Shown one piece after another: positions 21,483 to 33,224 of a stretch of 64,000 nt of DNA. Positions within the stretch are counted from its first letter, which is position 1. Every line of letters starts with the position of its first letter. Below the pieces are notes generated by a model that saw only the letters and a program-made list of their open reading frames with translations, ran no database searches and was not told where the DNA came from. Where the stretch lies: assembly GCF_949987515.2 (NCBI RefSeq), contig NC_082683.1:122846582-122910581 (forward strand), written 5' to 3'. The position numbers and the translations under genes were made by a program. The DNA is from Delphinus delphis. Its lineage: Eukaryota; Chordata; Mammalia; Artiodactyla; Delphinidae.

Positions 21483-22199
21483 AGAGAAGGAATGGGGAAG
21501 AAATACCCTGGTCTCCTCCTTTTCCTGCTCTCTGATCTCAAATGGCAAGGGAGCCACAGAAGACACAGTCTGCAGAAAAGGGCATAAAGAGTCCTTTAAC
21601 CTAGGGTGGGGTGCGGGTGAGGGCATGAAATGAAGATTATTATAAACAAGTTGCCAGATGGAAATATAGCAAGGATAGCTGGTAAATTGCTTCAGAGAGG
21701 ACATAGACCATGAAGGCTAAAAGTATTTCCTTTGCTGTTGGGCTGTACTAAATCACAAAGGTAAAAGGGAGATTTGGGCTCATCCAACCCAAGGGTTTGC
21801 CTGTTCTGTTCTCAAAGAACCAGGCTCACAGATGTCCACCTTCACACAGTCAGTAAGTGAAAGAGTTGGGCCTGAAACTAGGTCGGCCAGATCCTAGTCA
21901 GTTTCCCATTTTCTGGTGTAATATTTTCCTCATCTAGAGAGTTTTCTTTCAGTTAAGAAGGCCAACCTGGTGCTTTAACATTCTCTGTTTTTGAGATATT
22001 TTCAGAAATAGCAGCTTTTTGTTCCGATGGCCTCTCAAGCGGAACTCAACACAGTACCGCCAGAAGAGTTGCCCCGTTTTCTCAGGAGAGAGGGTGCTGA
22101 TTCAGAGGGTGCTTTCCCAGAGGGCTCTGTTGTGAGGCATCCAGAGCTACGGCTTCAGTCAAGCGTGTTTTAGGGCAGCTCCGTAGCTGCCCACACTCT

Positions 22200-22330
22200 C
22201 TGATTCATTGCACACGTGCATTAAGCATCTAATAGATACCAGGCAATGGGGATGCAACACTGAATCAAACACAGTTCCTGCCCTCAAGGGTCTTGCAGTC
22301 TAGAGAGGAGATGAGGAAGTAAAGGCATGG
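22200..22330 (-). repeat. L2 LINE 3' end fragment
   Basis: Reverse L2: GCATTAAGCATCTAATAGAT then AGTTCCTGCCCTCAAGGGTC. Confidence 0.65.
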
Positions 22331-22483
22331 GGTGGGGGTGGTCCATGGAGTGAGTACCTACTTCACCCAGCATGAGATTCAGGAAGGCTTCTGAGCCTTG
22401 AAGAGTGTAGAAGGCTGCTTTTTCCTCAAGCACCAATAGAAGCTCATGGACAGAATTTTCCACATTCTACAGTGTTTGTTTGT

Positions 22484-23262
22484 TTGTTTAACAGACTTTA
22501 TTTTTAGAGCAGTTTTAGGTTCACAGCAAAACTGGGCAGAAAGTACAAAGAGTTCCCACATATCCCTTGCCCCCATACATACACAACCTACCCCACTATC
22601 AACATCCAGCTTTAGATTGGTACATTAGTTACAATCCAAGAACCTACATTGACTCGTTCCTATCATGTTTACATTAGGATTCACTCTTGGTGTACATTCT
22701 ATGGGGTTTGACCAATGCATAAGGACATGCTTCCGTCATTATAGTATCATACAGAATAATTTCACTGCCTTAAACATCCTCCATGCTCTGCCCATTCACT
22801 CCTCCCTCACTCCTCCCTATGCCCCAGCCCCTGGCAACCACTGATCTCTTTACTGTCTCTACAGTTTTGCCTTTTCCAGAATGTTATGTGTTTGGGATCA
22901 TGCAGTACGTAGCCTTTTCAGGTTGGCTTCTTTAACTTAGCAATATGCATTTAATACCCCTACATGTCTTTTCACAGCTTGATAGCTCATTTCTTGTTAG
23001 TGCTGAATAATATTCCATTGTATGGATATGCCACAGTTTATTTATCCATTCACCTACTGAACAGCATCCTGGTTGTCTCAAGGTTTTGGCAATTAAGAAT
23101 AAAATTGCAACAAGGATCCATGTGCAGAGTTTTGTGTGTGCATAAGTTTTAAACTCCTTCGGATAAATACCAAAGAGTGTGATTACTGGAATGTATGGTC
23201 AGACTGTTTAGTTTTGTAAGAAACTACCAAACTTCAAAATCAGCTATCCTATGGTATATTTT
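22484..23262 (-). mobile_element. Old L1 3' region, minus
   Basis: Reverse complement of an older L1: the end block TTTATTTTTAGAGCAGTTTT, then segments such as TATTCCATTGTATGGATATG corresponding to ORF2 C-terminal and 3' UTR sequence. Coding capacity is decayed. Confidence 0.8.
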
Positions 23263-23279
23263 TTAAATGACTTAATCTT

Positions 23280-23527
23280 TTATTTTCAATTTTTTAAAAC
23301 ATCTTTATTGGAATATAATTGCTTTACCATGGTGTGTTAGTTTCTGCTTTATAAAAAGTGAATCAGCTATACATATACATATATCCCCATATCCCCTCCC
23401 TCTTGCATCTCCCTCCCTCCCTCCCTATCCCACCCCTCTAGGTGGTCACACATCACCGAGCTGATCTCCCTGTGCTTTGTGGCTGCTTCCCACTAGCTGT
23501 CTATTTTACATCTGGTAGTATATATAA
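23280..23527 (-). mobile_element. Short L1 3' insertion, minus
   Basis: Reverse L1 3' UTR (TTGGAATATAATTGCTTTAC to AGCTGTCTATTTTACATCTG). It is flanked by a perfect 11-bp duplication GACTTAATCTT at 23269-23279 and 23528-23538, so this is a 5'-truncated retrotransposition event close to the older L1. Confidence 0.9.
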
Positions 23528-23884
23528 GACTTAATCTTGAATCAAGCAGTACCTATATGAGGTGCACTCTCAGAAACTCCAGAAAACTTCCCTGATCAGC
23601 CTCTACTTGGAAGATGCCTCTCCTTCCAAGCTTGTTTCATATTTTTAGTCTGAGTCTTTGAACTCTCAAAATTGCAAACCTCTGTACAATTGGTAACAAT
23701 TTTCATTGTCATCAATGATGTATACCTTGAATAGGAACAAACGTTCTAAGAGTGCTTTGATTAAGCACAATGCAGTGAAGGTTAAGGGGAGGAACAACAG
23801 GATATATAACTAACTGGTCTACATACTACTGCCCCCAGGAGTATTTGCTGTATCCAGGGAGAGAGATCTGTCCTGTTTAATCTA

Positions 23885-24023
23885 ACGGGTTCATGCCCCG
23901 GTCCAGGAAGATCCCACATGCTGCAGAGTGGCTGGGCCCGTGAGCCATGGCCGCTGAGCCTGTGTGTCCGGAGCCTGTGCTCCACAACAGGAGAGGCCAC
24001 CACAGTGAGAGGCCTGCGTACCA

Positions 24024-24057
<34 letters not shown>
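23885..24057 (+). mobile_element. CHR-type SINE, 5'-truncated
   Basis: Begins inside the element (CGGGTTCATGCCCCGG) and ends in a pure run of 33 A residues. The tRNA-like head is missing. No clear target duplication was seen. Confidence 0.93.
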
Positions 24058-24059
<2 letters not shown>

Positions 24060-24249
24060 AGGAGCAGTCTGTGTCCTTGAAGAGATAACCACCCAGGCAT
24101 GTACGAACAAAATTTCAATATAACATGATAAGTACGATAATCCCCAAAAACATTTATCCTTGATTTTAAAAAGTCTGCTTAGTTGTCAGTTGATGTATCA
24201 AATCATGTGTTACAACCCTTGATGCAGAAAATACGGTTTGCTTGAATAG

Positions 24250-25181
24250 AGGCATTAAACGCCACAGAAGCTCAGTGGTGAGCATGACTGACTCAGCCTG
24301 GAGGGTCTGAGAAGTCTTCACAGAGGAGGCAAAATTGGGGTTTAATACTCAACGATGTATGTGACATTTCCTGGCACAGGAGAGAGACAGAGGTTTTAAG
24401 GCAGACAAGTCAGACATAGGTCAGCGTGTGCAAAGGTGTGAAGTGGGAAAGAGCTTGGTCTGTTTTGGGGTGGTGATTCGGTGTGGCCAGAGGAAAAGTT
24501 ACCTGAGCTGGGGGCAGGAGGGGCGGGTGGGAGGAGACAGGATGAAAGGCAGGCAGGAGGCAGCACATGAAGGCCTTTACATCATAGGCAGGAAGCTGAC
24601 CAGTAGGATAGCCACGAACCATATATGGCTCTTGAGTATGTGAAATATGGCCAGTGCAACTGAAGGGCAGAATTTTTTGTTTTAGTCATTTTATTTATGT
24701 AAATTTTAAAATGGAAGTAGTCTAAAATAGATAGATAGGTAGAAAAATGGATAGATTACATGTTGAAATGATAATATTTTAGATGTGTTGGTTAAATAAA
24801 ATATATTACTAAAATTAACTTCACCTGTTTCTTTTCACTTTTTAAACATGAGACTACCAGAACATTTAATGTGTTAAGCTCCCACTATATTTCTGTTAGG
24901 CTTTGCTGCTGTAAGCAGCTGGGAGCCATTGAGAGTTTTTATGCAGGAAAAGAATGTGATTGGGTTGAGGTTTTATAATTACAGTTCTGATAGTAGAGCA
25001 AAGGATGGCTTGGTGGGAGAGTGCACCTTGAAGTAAGGTGACCAGTTAGAAGGCTCTTGCTATAGTCCACATGAAAGCTGATAAAGACCTCAAAGAGGCA
25101 GTAGAGATGGAATGGGGGAGCTGAATTGAAAAGATATGTAGGAGAGGAAATTGGCATGGCTTAGTAATGGATTGGCTGTGG
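24250..25181 (-). repeat. L2 LINE, left part of a copy split by an LTR
   Basis: Diverged reverse L2 sequence (GGGAGCCATTGAGAGTTTTT, GACCAGTTAGAAGGCTCTTG). It continues after the solo LTR at 25,925. Confidence 0.7.
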
Positions 25182-25186
25182 GGGTG

Positions 25187-25919
25187 TGTTGTACAATGAA
25201 GAATCTGACTTTTGCCCTTGGTTTCCAAGAGGTAACCTTGAAGTCTTTGGACTTTCCCAAGTGTCTTTGTTATTCATGATGGGCCCCTTGGACCACAACT
25301 GAGTTTATGCTAATACGGTGACTCATGGTAGGCCACTGAGTTTCGGGATAGGGACTGGCCATGCCAACCATGGTCACGTGAAAGACCAACCATGTGATTA
25401 GGAGGTTGGGGCTTGGAGCCAAGTGCTATCAGCTAGACCTCTGAACTTTGGGGAGGGGAAAAGAGATTAGAGTGATTTCAGTCACATGGCCAATGATTCC
25501 AGCACTCATGCCTCCATAATGAAACCCTAATAAAAACTCTGGACACTGAGACTTGAGTGAGCTTCATGGTTGGTGATGCACATTGATGTGCTGGGAGGGC
25601 GATGCAACCTGAGGACACAGAAACGTCACATTTGAGACCTTGTCCTGTGGTTTCTTCTTTGAGCTGGTCCTGATTTTTATCATGAACTATAATCAGAAGT
25701 ACAACACTTTCCTGAGTTCTGTGAGTTGTTCTAGTAAATGATCAAACCTGAAGCGGTCATGGGAGACCCTCCAATTTATAGCTAGTTGATTAGGAGTGCA
25801 GGTGAAGTGGTTACCCCTGAGCTTGTGGCTGGCACCTGAAGTGAGGGCAGTCTTGTGGAAGAATGTGCCCTTAGCCTGTGAAATGTAACCTGTCTAGCTA
25901 GTGTCAGGATTATACGGCA
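25187..25919 (+). mobile_element. Solo LTR, ERVL-like, 733 bp
   Basis: Runs from TGTTGTACAATG to ATTATACGGCA, with canonical TG...CA ends and a 5-bp duplication GGGTG at 25182-25186 and 25920-25924, as ERVL-class elements make. An AATAAA signal at about 25,529 sets plus orientation. The flanking L2 reads through when the LTR and one GGGTG are removed. No internal viral genes are present. Family name not certain (MLT2-like). Confidence 0.8.
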
Positions 25920-25924
25920 GGGTG

Positions 25925-26125
25925 AAAGAGAACAAGTCAAGGATGACTCCACAGATTAAAAATATAAAGAACCCAACAGGAGATGCAAGTCTGAGTCAGA
26001 GCAGGGGAAAGTGGATTGAGGTGTCCGCTGTCTTCAGGGTTGAGATGTCTATAAAGCAACGCAGTTGGAATCCAGGAGCGAGTCTGGGCTGGAGGTAAAG
26101 ATTTGAGGGTGCTCCATTGACAGGA
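25925..26125 (-). repeat. L2 LINE, right part of the split copy
   Basis: Continues the reverse L2 after the solo LTR (GAACAAGTCAAGGATGACTC, then GAGATGTCTATAAAGCAACG). Confidence 0.65.
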
Positions 26126-26514
26126 GGTTGAAATAGGAATTTTTCTGCTTTGTTGTCTTCTAAGGCTCCTTGTTCCTCCATCCACTTCCCTCCCACTCTA
26201 CAGATCTTCCTGTGTCTTTATCTTTTCTACCCCACCCAAGTTATTCCTTCTTCTTCATGCTCTTCCCACTCTGGCCTGTACTGGTCTACCTGCCCTAGTG
26301 TTGAGCCAATGATCTGGAGAAGCTGGATAAACAGGTAGCTCTAAGCACACCTTCCCCTGCCCTGTGTACAGTTCATCCTCTTCTCTCACCGATTTTTATC
26401 TGATAATCTGCCTACATGACTCTTGCCCTTTCTATCTTTTCTTCTGGGAGCAGAGAGCATAATATAACATGGTGAGAGTTCATGTTTTTAAACGCCAAAG
26501 ACATTTATTTTTCT

Positions 26515-26615
26515 TCCCAACAAATATCTGAGCACCTAGTATGTGCTTAGTGTTAAAGATATAAAGATGAAAAGACATATTTGTTTACAGTCTGAAGGAA
26601 TTTGAACACTTACAT
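26515..26615 (-). repeat. L2 LINE 3' end fragment
   Basis: Reverse L2 terminus: CAACAAATATCTGAGCACCT then GTGCTTAGTGTTAAAGATAT. Confidence 0.6.
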
Positions 26616-26864
26616 GTTAACCAAATTCTTTTGATCATGTGACTACGCGTAAATTGTAATTGAGGTAACCTAATATAAATCCATCTTAGAGCTGACAGAG
26701 GTTAATACATTCAAGATGAGTTGTAAGTCTTTTTACTGTGTCCTCAAGAATTTGTCCATTAAAGAAACTGGATTTCAAAATATAAAATATTTCTTCTTTT
26801 CTGGCTTTTAAATTAATGCCAAACATCTAGATTTTTAAAGCACTTTTCATATCCTTTCATTCAT

Positions 26865-26945
26865 ATATATATGTCATATACATCTATATTATTTTATATG
26901 TATATATATTCATATTTATGTATATATATTTTACATATCATATAC
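26865..26945. repeat. AT-rich low-complexity tract
   Basis: TATATA/CATATA-rich sequence of about 80 bases, prone to length change. Confidence 0.8.
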
Positions 26946-27094
26946 CACCTCCTTTTCCCTTGCTCTGACACTTCTGTGAATATGGGCTTGTGGTCTAGGG
27001 AAAGAGGAAGAATTATTTTAGTTTGAGACAAGCTCTACGAAAGCAGAATGAAAACAAATCCATACAGGTTCCAAAGACGGCCACTTGTCAAAGG

Positions 27095-27290
27095 ACTATG
27101 CAAGGATTGGCTCTATTCCTTGATACTCTGTACCATTCAAAACCTGGTAGCAACAACATGACCTGGGAGCCTATTAGAAACGCAGAATCCCAGGTCCCAG
27201 CAAGACCTACTGAATTAGAATCTGCATTTTAAACAAGATACCCAGGTCATTCAAATGCACAAAAAAGTTTGAAAAGCACTGCTCAGTGAG
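27095..27290 (+). mobile_element. MER5-like hAT-Charlie DNA transposon relic
   Basis: Contains ACCTGGGAGCCTATTAGAAA, CTACTGAATTAGAATCTGCA and an end near TTTGAAAAGCACTGCT, typical of MER5-type non-autonomous hAT elements (family from memory). Confidence 0.7.
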
Positions 27291-27403
27291 TTTCACATGG
27301 AGTTTTGTGAAATGCTATTATTATACAAGAGAAATTAGATTTCAATCCCCTTGTAAACACTGACTGCTTGTTAAAGACCCTTGGTGTGCTGGCCAGCATT
27401 TTT

Positions 27404-27632
27404 TTTTTTTTTTTTTTTTTTTTTTTGCCGTACGCGGGCCTCTCACTGTTGTGCCCTCTCCCGCTGCGGAGCACAGGCTCCGGACGCGCAGGCTCCGGAC
27501 GCGCAGGCCCAGCGGCCATGGCTCACGGGCCCAGCCGCTCCGCGGCACGTGGGATCCTCCCGGACGGGGGCACGAACCCATGTCCCCTGCATCGGCAGGC
27601 GGACTCTCAACCACTGCGCCACCAGGGAGGCC
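27404..27632 (-). mobile_element. CHR-type SINE with internal 15-bp duplication
   Basis: Long T-run, CCGTACGCGGGCC block and terminal CCACCAGGGAGGCC. The perfect 15-bp target duplication CTGGCCAGCATTTTT is at 27389-27403 and 27633-27647. Within the body CAGGCTCCGGACGCG is repeated in tandem (27474-27503). Confidence 0.96.
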
Positions 27633-28186
27633 CTGGCCAGCATTTTTAATGAGCTGGCAGAGAAAATTGTCCACTTTCGGCTCGAGCGCATTCTCCTACC
27701 TTAGGATATGGAGAAGAATCTTGAAAGAGGGACCTTTGCTCAGCACAGTTGTGCAGAGATGGGCTGTGTATTGGGGGTGGACCTGAGCAAACAGAGCCCA
27801 GTTTCTTGATGCTCCAATTTCTTGGAATGGACGTTGGGAAGAAATGTGGTCCCATGAGCAACAAGGCCCGCCCATGGCTAACTGAATGGCGGGACACTTT
27901 TAGAGCCCAAAGTTTCCCTCTCTTGGTGGTTTAAGAAAGCAACTTTCCCTGGATTCAGAATTCAGACATTCCCTCATTGGGTTTCAGCTTTGGGGGTTTT
28001 GCCTGGGTTTGAGATCTGTACCTTCTCCTGAGTTAAGTGCCTTTAGACTTGGGGGCTAAAGGTTTGGGTTTTCACTTGGAACTTGATCACATTGTAATTA
28101 TTCATAGTCACCCTGGGGAAGCAGGAGCTCATGGAAAGTGCACCGGTTAAGAAGTACGGCTAGTAGTTCCTTGCTGTGCCATTGTA

Positions 28187-28950
28187 TTAGTTTCCTGTGG
28201 CTTCATTTATACACTACCACAAATTTGAAGGCTTAAAACAACAGAAATTTGTTCTCTTGCAGTTCTGGAGACCAGAAATTGGCAATCAATCTGTCTGCAG
28301 GGTCGTGTTCTCTCTGAGGGCTCTAGGGAAGAACGTTTCCTTGACTCTTCAGTTTCCGGTTGCTCTAGGTGGTCCTTGGGTTTTGGCTGCCCACCTCCAA
28401 TCTCTGCCTCCTTCTTCAGATGGCTGTCACCTCGATCTTTCTGTGTCTTCCCTTCTGTCTCCTATAAGGACATTTGTCATTGGATTTAGGGCCCACCAGG
28501 ATAATTCAGGATAGTCTCATCTTGAGATACTTAACTTCATTACATCTGCAGAGATTCTTTTTCTTTTTTTTTTTTAAGATGTTGGGGGTAAGCGTTTATT
28601 AATTAATTTATTTATTTTTCCTGTGTTGGGTCTTCATTTCTGTGTGAGGGCTTTCTCTAGTTGTGGCAAGCTGGGGCCACTCTTCATCGCGGTGCGCAGG
28701 CCTCTCACTATCGCGGCCTCTGTTGCTGCGGAGCACAGGCTCCAGACGTGCAGGCTCAGTAGTTGTGGCTCACGGGCCTAGTTGCTCCGCAGCATGTGGG
28801 ATCTTCCCGGACCAGGGCTCGAACCCGTGTCCCCTGCATTAGCAGGCAGATTCTCAACCACTGCACCACCAGGGAAGCCCTCTTTTTCTAAATAAGGTTA
28901 CATCCACAGGTTCTGTGACTATTTTGAGGGATCTACAAATCAATCCACTG
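28187..28950 (-). mobile_element. MLT1-type LTR interrupted by a CHR SINE
   Basis: Reverse MaLR-type LTR (TTAGTTTCCTGTGGCTTCAT, GCAGTTCTGGAGACCAGAAA, TCTCATCTTGAGATACTTAA). Sequence resumes at 28,890 (AAATAAGGTTACATCCACAG) after the SINE. Non-coding ancient relic. Confidence 0.8.
28565..28880 (-). mobile_element. CHR-type SINE (long variant) nested in an LTR
   Basis: Body GGTGCGCAGGCCTCTCACTA to terminal CCACCAGGGAAGCCC, plus an extra proximal segment (GTGTTGGGTCTTCATTTCTG). The perfect 9-bp duplication TCTTTTTCT is at 28556-28564 and 28881-28889. Removing the insert restores a continuous LTR. Confidence 0.93.
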
Positions 28951-28959
28951 CAGACCCTA

Positions 28960-29095
28960 ATAAGCTGTGTGGCTCTGGACAGCTATCTATAAAATAAGAT
29001 AAGCCTCAGGTTTCTCATCTATGAAATGAGATCTCTTTTAACAGTAGTGTTAATATTTTCTGACTCTAAGTCTTTTACTTGAGTGCTCTATCCCT
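28960..29095 (+). repeat. MIR SINE fragment
   Basis: GCTGTGTGGCTCTGGACAG then GGTTTCTCATCTATGAAATG. Confidence 0.65.
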
Positions 29096-29194
29096 AGGCA
29101 GAATAAGATAATTAAAGGGAACACCGTTGTGTGTGTGTGTGTGTGTTTTAAATAACATCATCCTTATGGTTCACTGTTTTTACATTAATTCTTT

Positions 29195-29640
29195 AAACAA
29201 ATATTTGTCTAGGATGCAATTCCCAGCAAGGTGTTGGACTACAGTGATAAATGAACAAAATATAAGATTCCTGTCCTCATGGAGCTTACATTCCATGTAA
29301 GCTTACATTCTCTCCTATTGGAGAAGAGACACAATCAAGAGGTAACCAATAAATACTCAAGCTAATTAGATAATGCTACATTCCATGAAGGAAACAAGGT
29401 GACGGACAGAGGCACCAGACAGGATGACTGGGAAGGCTTATCCAAAGAAAGGATATTTAAACTGAGATATTAAAAATGAAGAAAAGCCACGAATAAGGTG
29501 GTTCAAGAAACTGAAAGGAGGCCTGTATGACTGGAATAGATTTTTTGAAGCCTCCATGTGAAAAGTGAATTATGGAGAACAAAGCTAATAGTGTATGTGA
29601 AAAATCTTGAAGGATTTTGGTTGACAAGGTGTCAGTAGTG
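29195..29640 (-). repeat. L2 LINE fragment
   Basis: Reverse L2: TCCTGTCCTCATGGAGCTTA, then ACTGGGAAGGCTTATCCAAA and GGAGGCCTGTATGACTGGAA. Confidence 0.7.
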
Positions 29641-29806
29641 TGCCGGGAGTGCCACTGCAGTCCCTGTCGTCGTGGGCTGCACAGGCAGAAGTCCGGTCTC
29701 CACAGGGAAGATGTTGGTCCTGTGCTGCTCAGAACACCCTCAGTGTGTTCCATCTGGACACTGTGCATGGTCCAAGTAAAACTGGGTCAGTTAAGGACCA
29801 TCTTTG

Positions 29807-30048
29807 TTTGTTTGTTTGTTTTTAAGCATCTTCCTTCCTCCCTCCCTCCCTCCCACCCTTCCTTCCTTCCTTCCTTGCTTTCTTTCTTTCCTTCTTTCTT
29901 TCTTTCTCCCCCCCACCCCACCTTCTTTCTTTCTGTATTTTGGCCATACTGCGTGGCATGTGGGATGGTTCCCTGACCAGGGATTGAATCCGTGCCTCCG
30001 CAGTGAAAGTGCTGAATCCTAACCACTAGGCCACCAGGGAACTCCCAA
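29807..30048 (-). mobile_element. Other tRNA-derived SINE, tail expanded to a purine microsatellite
   Basis: Ends on the plus strand with CTAGGCCACCAGGGAACTCC, a related but distinct head from the other CHR copies. Its A-tail has become a mixed CTTT/CTTC/CTCC tract at 29,829-29,935. The 11-bp duplication GACCATCTTTG is at 29796-29806 and 30049-30059. Confidence 0.9.
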
Positions 30049-30544
30049 GACCATCTTTGGACTGTGTAAAGTTAAAAAAAATCCAGATCTGACTCCAAAT
30101 GATTTGAACAATAATGTAAATCTTTACTAAGTTTTCTTGAACTTACCATACAGATGTTTGTGTGGGGCATCACAGAAAAAAAAATCTTTAAAAATTCTCT
30201 TTAGACATCTTTTTCACCCAAGCTCCACACTCGTGCTAGCCTCTCATCTCTTGATTGCTCTCCTTTCATACCCTCCCCCCCCAGCGCTGTCTCTCCCATC
30301 ACCCCCTCCGAAAAGCCAGGGCTGTTCACGTCTGCCCCTTCCTGCACTTCCCACTGGGAGTGTATTTCCCTCTCTAATTTCTCCTTTCACGACAAGCAGC
30401 CCACCCACCACAAATAAACCTTTCAACTCATTGCATTGCATACACTTTAAGATGGCCGTGGAGGATAAATACAAGAGATATTTAAAAGGTATGATCAACA
30501 GGACTCCGTTACTGATTGGCTAATCATAACATACTCTAACATTT

Positions 30545-30725
30545 ATTTTGTTCTTGCTCTGTGTCACAGCCTGTGCTATTCTATGAAGCAGACGGTGTTC
30601 TTATGCTCATTCAAAAACGGGGAAACCAAGCCTCAGAAAGACTCCATGACTTGCCTAAATCCACAGAGCTGGAAAATAGCAAAGATGGGATTTGAACCCA
30701 AGAAGTCTGACTCTGGGAACTGGAC
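30545..30725 (-). repeat. MIR SINE
   Basis: Reverse MIR: GGGGAAACCAAGCCTCAGAA, then GATGGGATTTGAACCCAAGA. Confidence 0.8.
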
Positions 30726-30729
30726 ATTT

Positions 30730-31740
30730 CACCCCTGTGCTGGGGTAGAAGGGTGAGAGAAGTCTGTGATGATCTCCTAGGACTCAGGTTAACTAACTAG
30801 GATTAGTGACTCCATCAACACAGGTAGGAAAACTAGGTCAAAGGGCAGGCCTTTTGTTTTTGGGGTGGCGTGGCTAGTGTAAGTTACCGTTACTCCTATG
30901 TTAAAACTCCCAGTTTATCTCTAAGGGTAATGTAAAGATTGCTTCTTTTCTGTTTTCCTGCCTTCTTTATTCTGCCTTTGTAGCAACTCTTAACTCTGAT
31001 TTTTAGAACGCAATACACCAAACTCTTCCTAAAGAAATATAAAAGGATAGGTGGAACACACCCAAAGAAGATTCAAAATCAGACATGAAGCACTGATAGC
31101 TTCATAGCTTTGTCTGATCTATTTGGCCACCTTCCATCCTGAGCAATTGGAGTGGATGGCTTGGGGGGTACAATCTGGGGCTAATGGGAGTTCAGACTCT
31201 ATCTATGTGTCTGATGCAAACTATTTGAGTAGAGCCCAGGTGCTTCATGTCCCCTGGTTACTTAGGTTCTTGGCGGCCTCACCTATGACTGGGATAACTC
31301 CTGCCCCCTTCCTCCCGACCTGCATCAATCTTATAGTCACTGGGTGCTCCGGGATTATCACAAAATTTAACCAAGAACTTCTTCAGACAGTTCCTCTCCA
31401 TGGTTAATGGGGAGCACCTTTTGAACAAGTTTCTTATTCATAGACTCACAAGCAAGAAAGCTGCCCACCCAGAATCAGTCTCCCTGGACAGCAGGTGCAG
31501 CTTTTGATACCACATTATTCTTACTGGTTCTCTTCCCTGACCTCCCTCATCCTGGACTAAGGCTGCTTTTGCCCCTTACGGCACAGTCACAGTTTGTTTT
31601 TCGTATTCAAGTCCTGGTTTCTGAAAATATCAGAGGCTTGACTCACAAAAGAGAGACGGTTTTAGAATCCTTTATGATCATTTTCTACACCAAAACACTG
31701 GGTTTCTAAGACACAGAAAATGAGGACCAGCAAGAGTCTT
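30730..31740. other. Intergenic, no element identified
   Basis: Moderate GC sequence with open frames up to 94 codons that resemble no protein I recognise. No splice or start context is convincing. Confidence 0.5.
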
Positions 31741-31744
31741 CTTT

Positions 31745-31947
31745 GTTTTTTCTTTGCGGTACGCGGGCCTCTCACTGTCGCGGCCTCTCCCGTTGCAGAG
31801 TACAGGCTCCGGACGCGCAGGCTCAGCAGCCATGGCTCACCGGCCTAGCTGCTCCGCGGCATGTGGGATCCTCCTGGACTGGGGCACGAACCCGTGTCCC
31901 CTGCATCGGCAAGCGGACTCTCAACCACTGCGCCACCAGGGAAGCCC
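31745..31947 (-). mobile_element. CHR-type SINE, full length, minus
   Basis: GCGGTACGCGGGCC block to CCACCAGGGAAGCCC. The 18-bp target duplication with one mismatch (CCAGCAAG[A/C]GTCTTCTTT) is at 31727-31744 and 31948-31965. Confidence 0.95.
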
Positions 31948-32049
31948 CCAGCAAGCGTCTTCTTTTGCTGTCTTCTGCTCTGGCTCTCCCCCAGGGTTGC
32001 TTGGACTCATCAGTCTCAGTTTATTTGTATCACCCAAATAAAGTCACTG

Positions 32050-32340
32050 TCATAGAAAACAATCTTATGATCACCAAATGGGAAGGGTGGTGGAGGGATA
32101 AATTAAGAGTTTGGGATTAACAGGTATACACTACTATATATAAAATACAATGGATAAACAACAAGGGTCTACTGTATAGCACAGCGAGCTATATTCAATG
32201 TCTTGTAATAACCTATAATGGAAAATAATCTGAAAAAGAATATATATATATATATATGTATAACTGACTCACTCTGCTGTACACCTGAAACTAACACAAT
32301 ATTGTAAATCAACTATACTTCTATAAAAACATATTAAAAA
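32050..32340 (+). mobile_element. L1 3' end, 5'-truncated
   Basis: L1 3' sequence (AGTTTGGGATTAACAGGTAT, TCTACTGTATAGCACAGCGA, AACTATACTTCTATAAAAAC) with an internal TA run at 32,241-32,258. It is bounded by AAGTCACTG at 32041-32049 and 32343-32351, the likely target duplication. Confidence 0.85.
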
Positions 32341-32349
32341 TGAAGTCAC

Positions 32350-33220
32350 TGATATTCACGTTATATCAGCCATGCGGCAGTTTTACCCTATGGGTCCTTT
32401 GGTATTAGAACAAGCCTTCCCTCTTGGTGCAAATGAGACCTTTGTTCTAGTTTTCTTCATAAAAATCTCTCCTCCTCCGTCTGCTAAGGCTGTAGTTATA
32501 TTTTACTCCCACTTCACAGATGGGGGGAAAGAAACAAAGAGCTAAAGCTCACACACATAAACTCTTAATCAATCCTTCCTCCTGTCTTTCCCAACAGAAC
32601 TTGATTTTTCCCAGGTGTCACTCACTACTCTCCACGTATCAGTCATGACTCAGACGCCAGTGGCTCCAACTCTGGTCCTTATTCATTTAAACCAATCAGA
32701 ACATGGCAGACCTAAGTCAGCAAATTCAGGCTAGCAGGAAGGACCTGTACTATATGCTTAGAGGAATGGTTTCTCTCTCCATTCCTGTTGGTTATGAGCA
32801 AAGAAACACATTGTCCCAGTTGCTGACCCCAAAGAGAATTAGCTTTAGGGTGAAGCTTAAACTTGGATGGCAAAGATGAAAGTTAGAAAGAGGCCATTGA
32901 TAACATACTTAAGCCACTGAAACACCCAAACATTATAGCTTGTTCTACATTTTGTAAGCTAATAAATTTGCTTATTTTTGCCAGTTTGTGTCAAGATTTC
33001 TTGTTTTTGTTTTCTTGGTTTTTGGTTTTTTTGCTACCAAAGCATCCCATCCTACCCTGTACTTTAATCTTCTCTACCACAGGAAATCCTATCACATCTC
33101 TCATCAGTTATTCAAGTCAGAGACTTAGGAATCATATTTGGTTTTTTCTTTTCCTGCACCACCTCCAAAATTTAATAAAGCAGCAATCCTGCTTGCTCTA
33201 ACCTCCAGAATATATTCATA
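32350..33220. other. Intergenic, nothing identified
   Basis: No exon, RNA gene or repeat family could be assigned in this stretch. Confidence 0.5.
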
Positions 33221-33224
33221 ATCC

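Noticed and set aside
31743..32120. Recurring peptide of the [17 protein letters not shown] type in many open frames
   Set aside because: The same peptide appears wherever a CHR SINE occurs; these are translations of the SINE, not a gene family.
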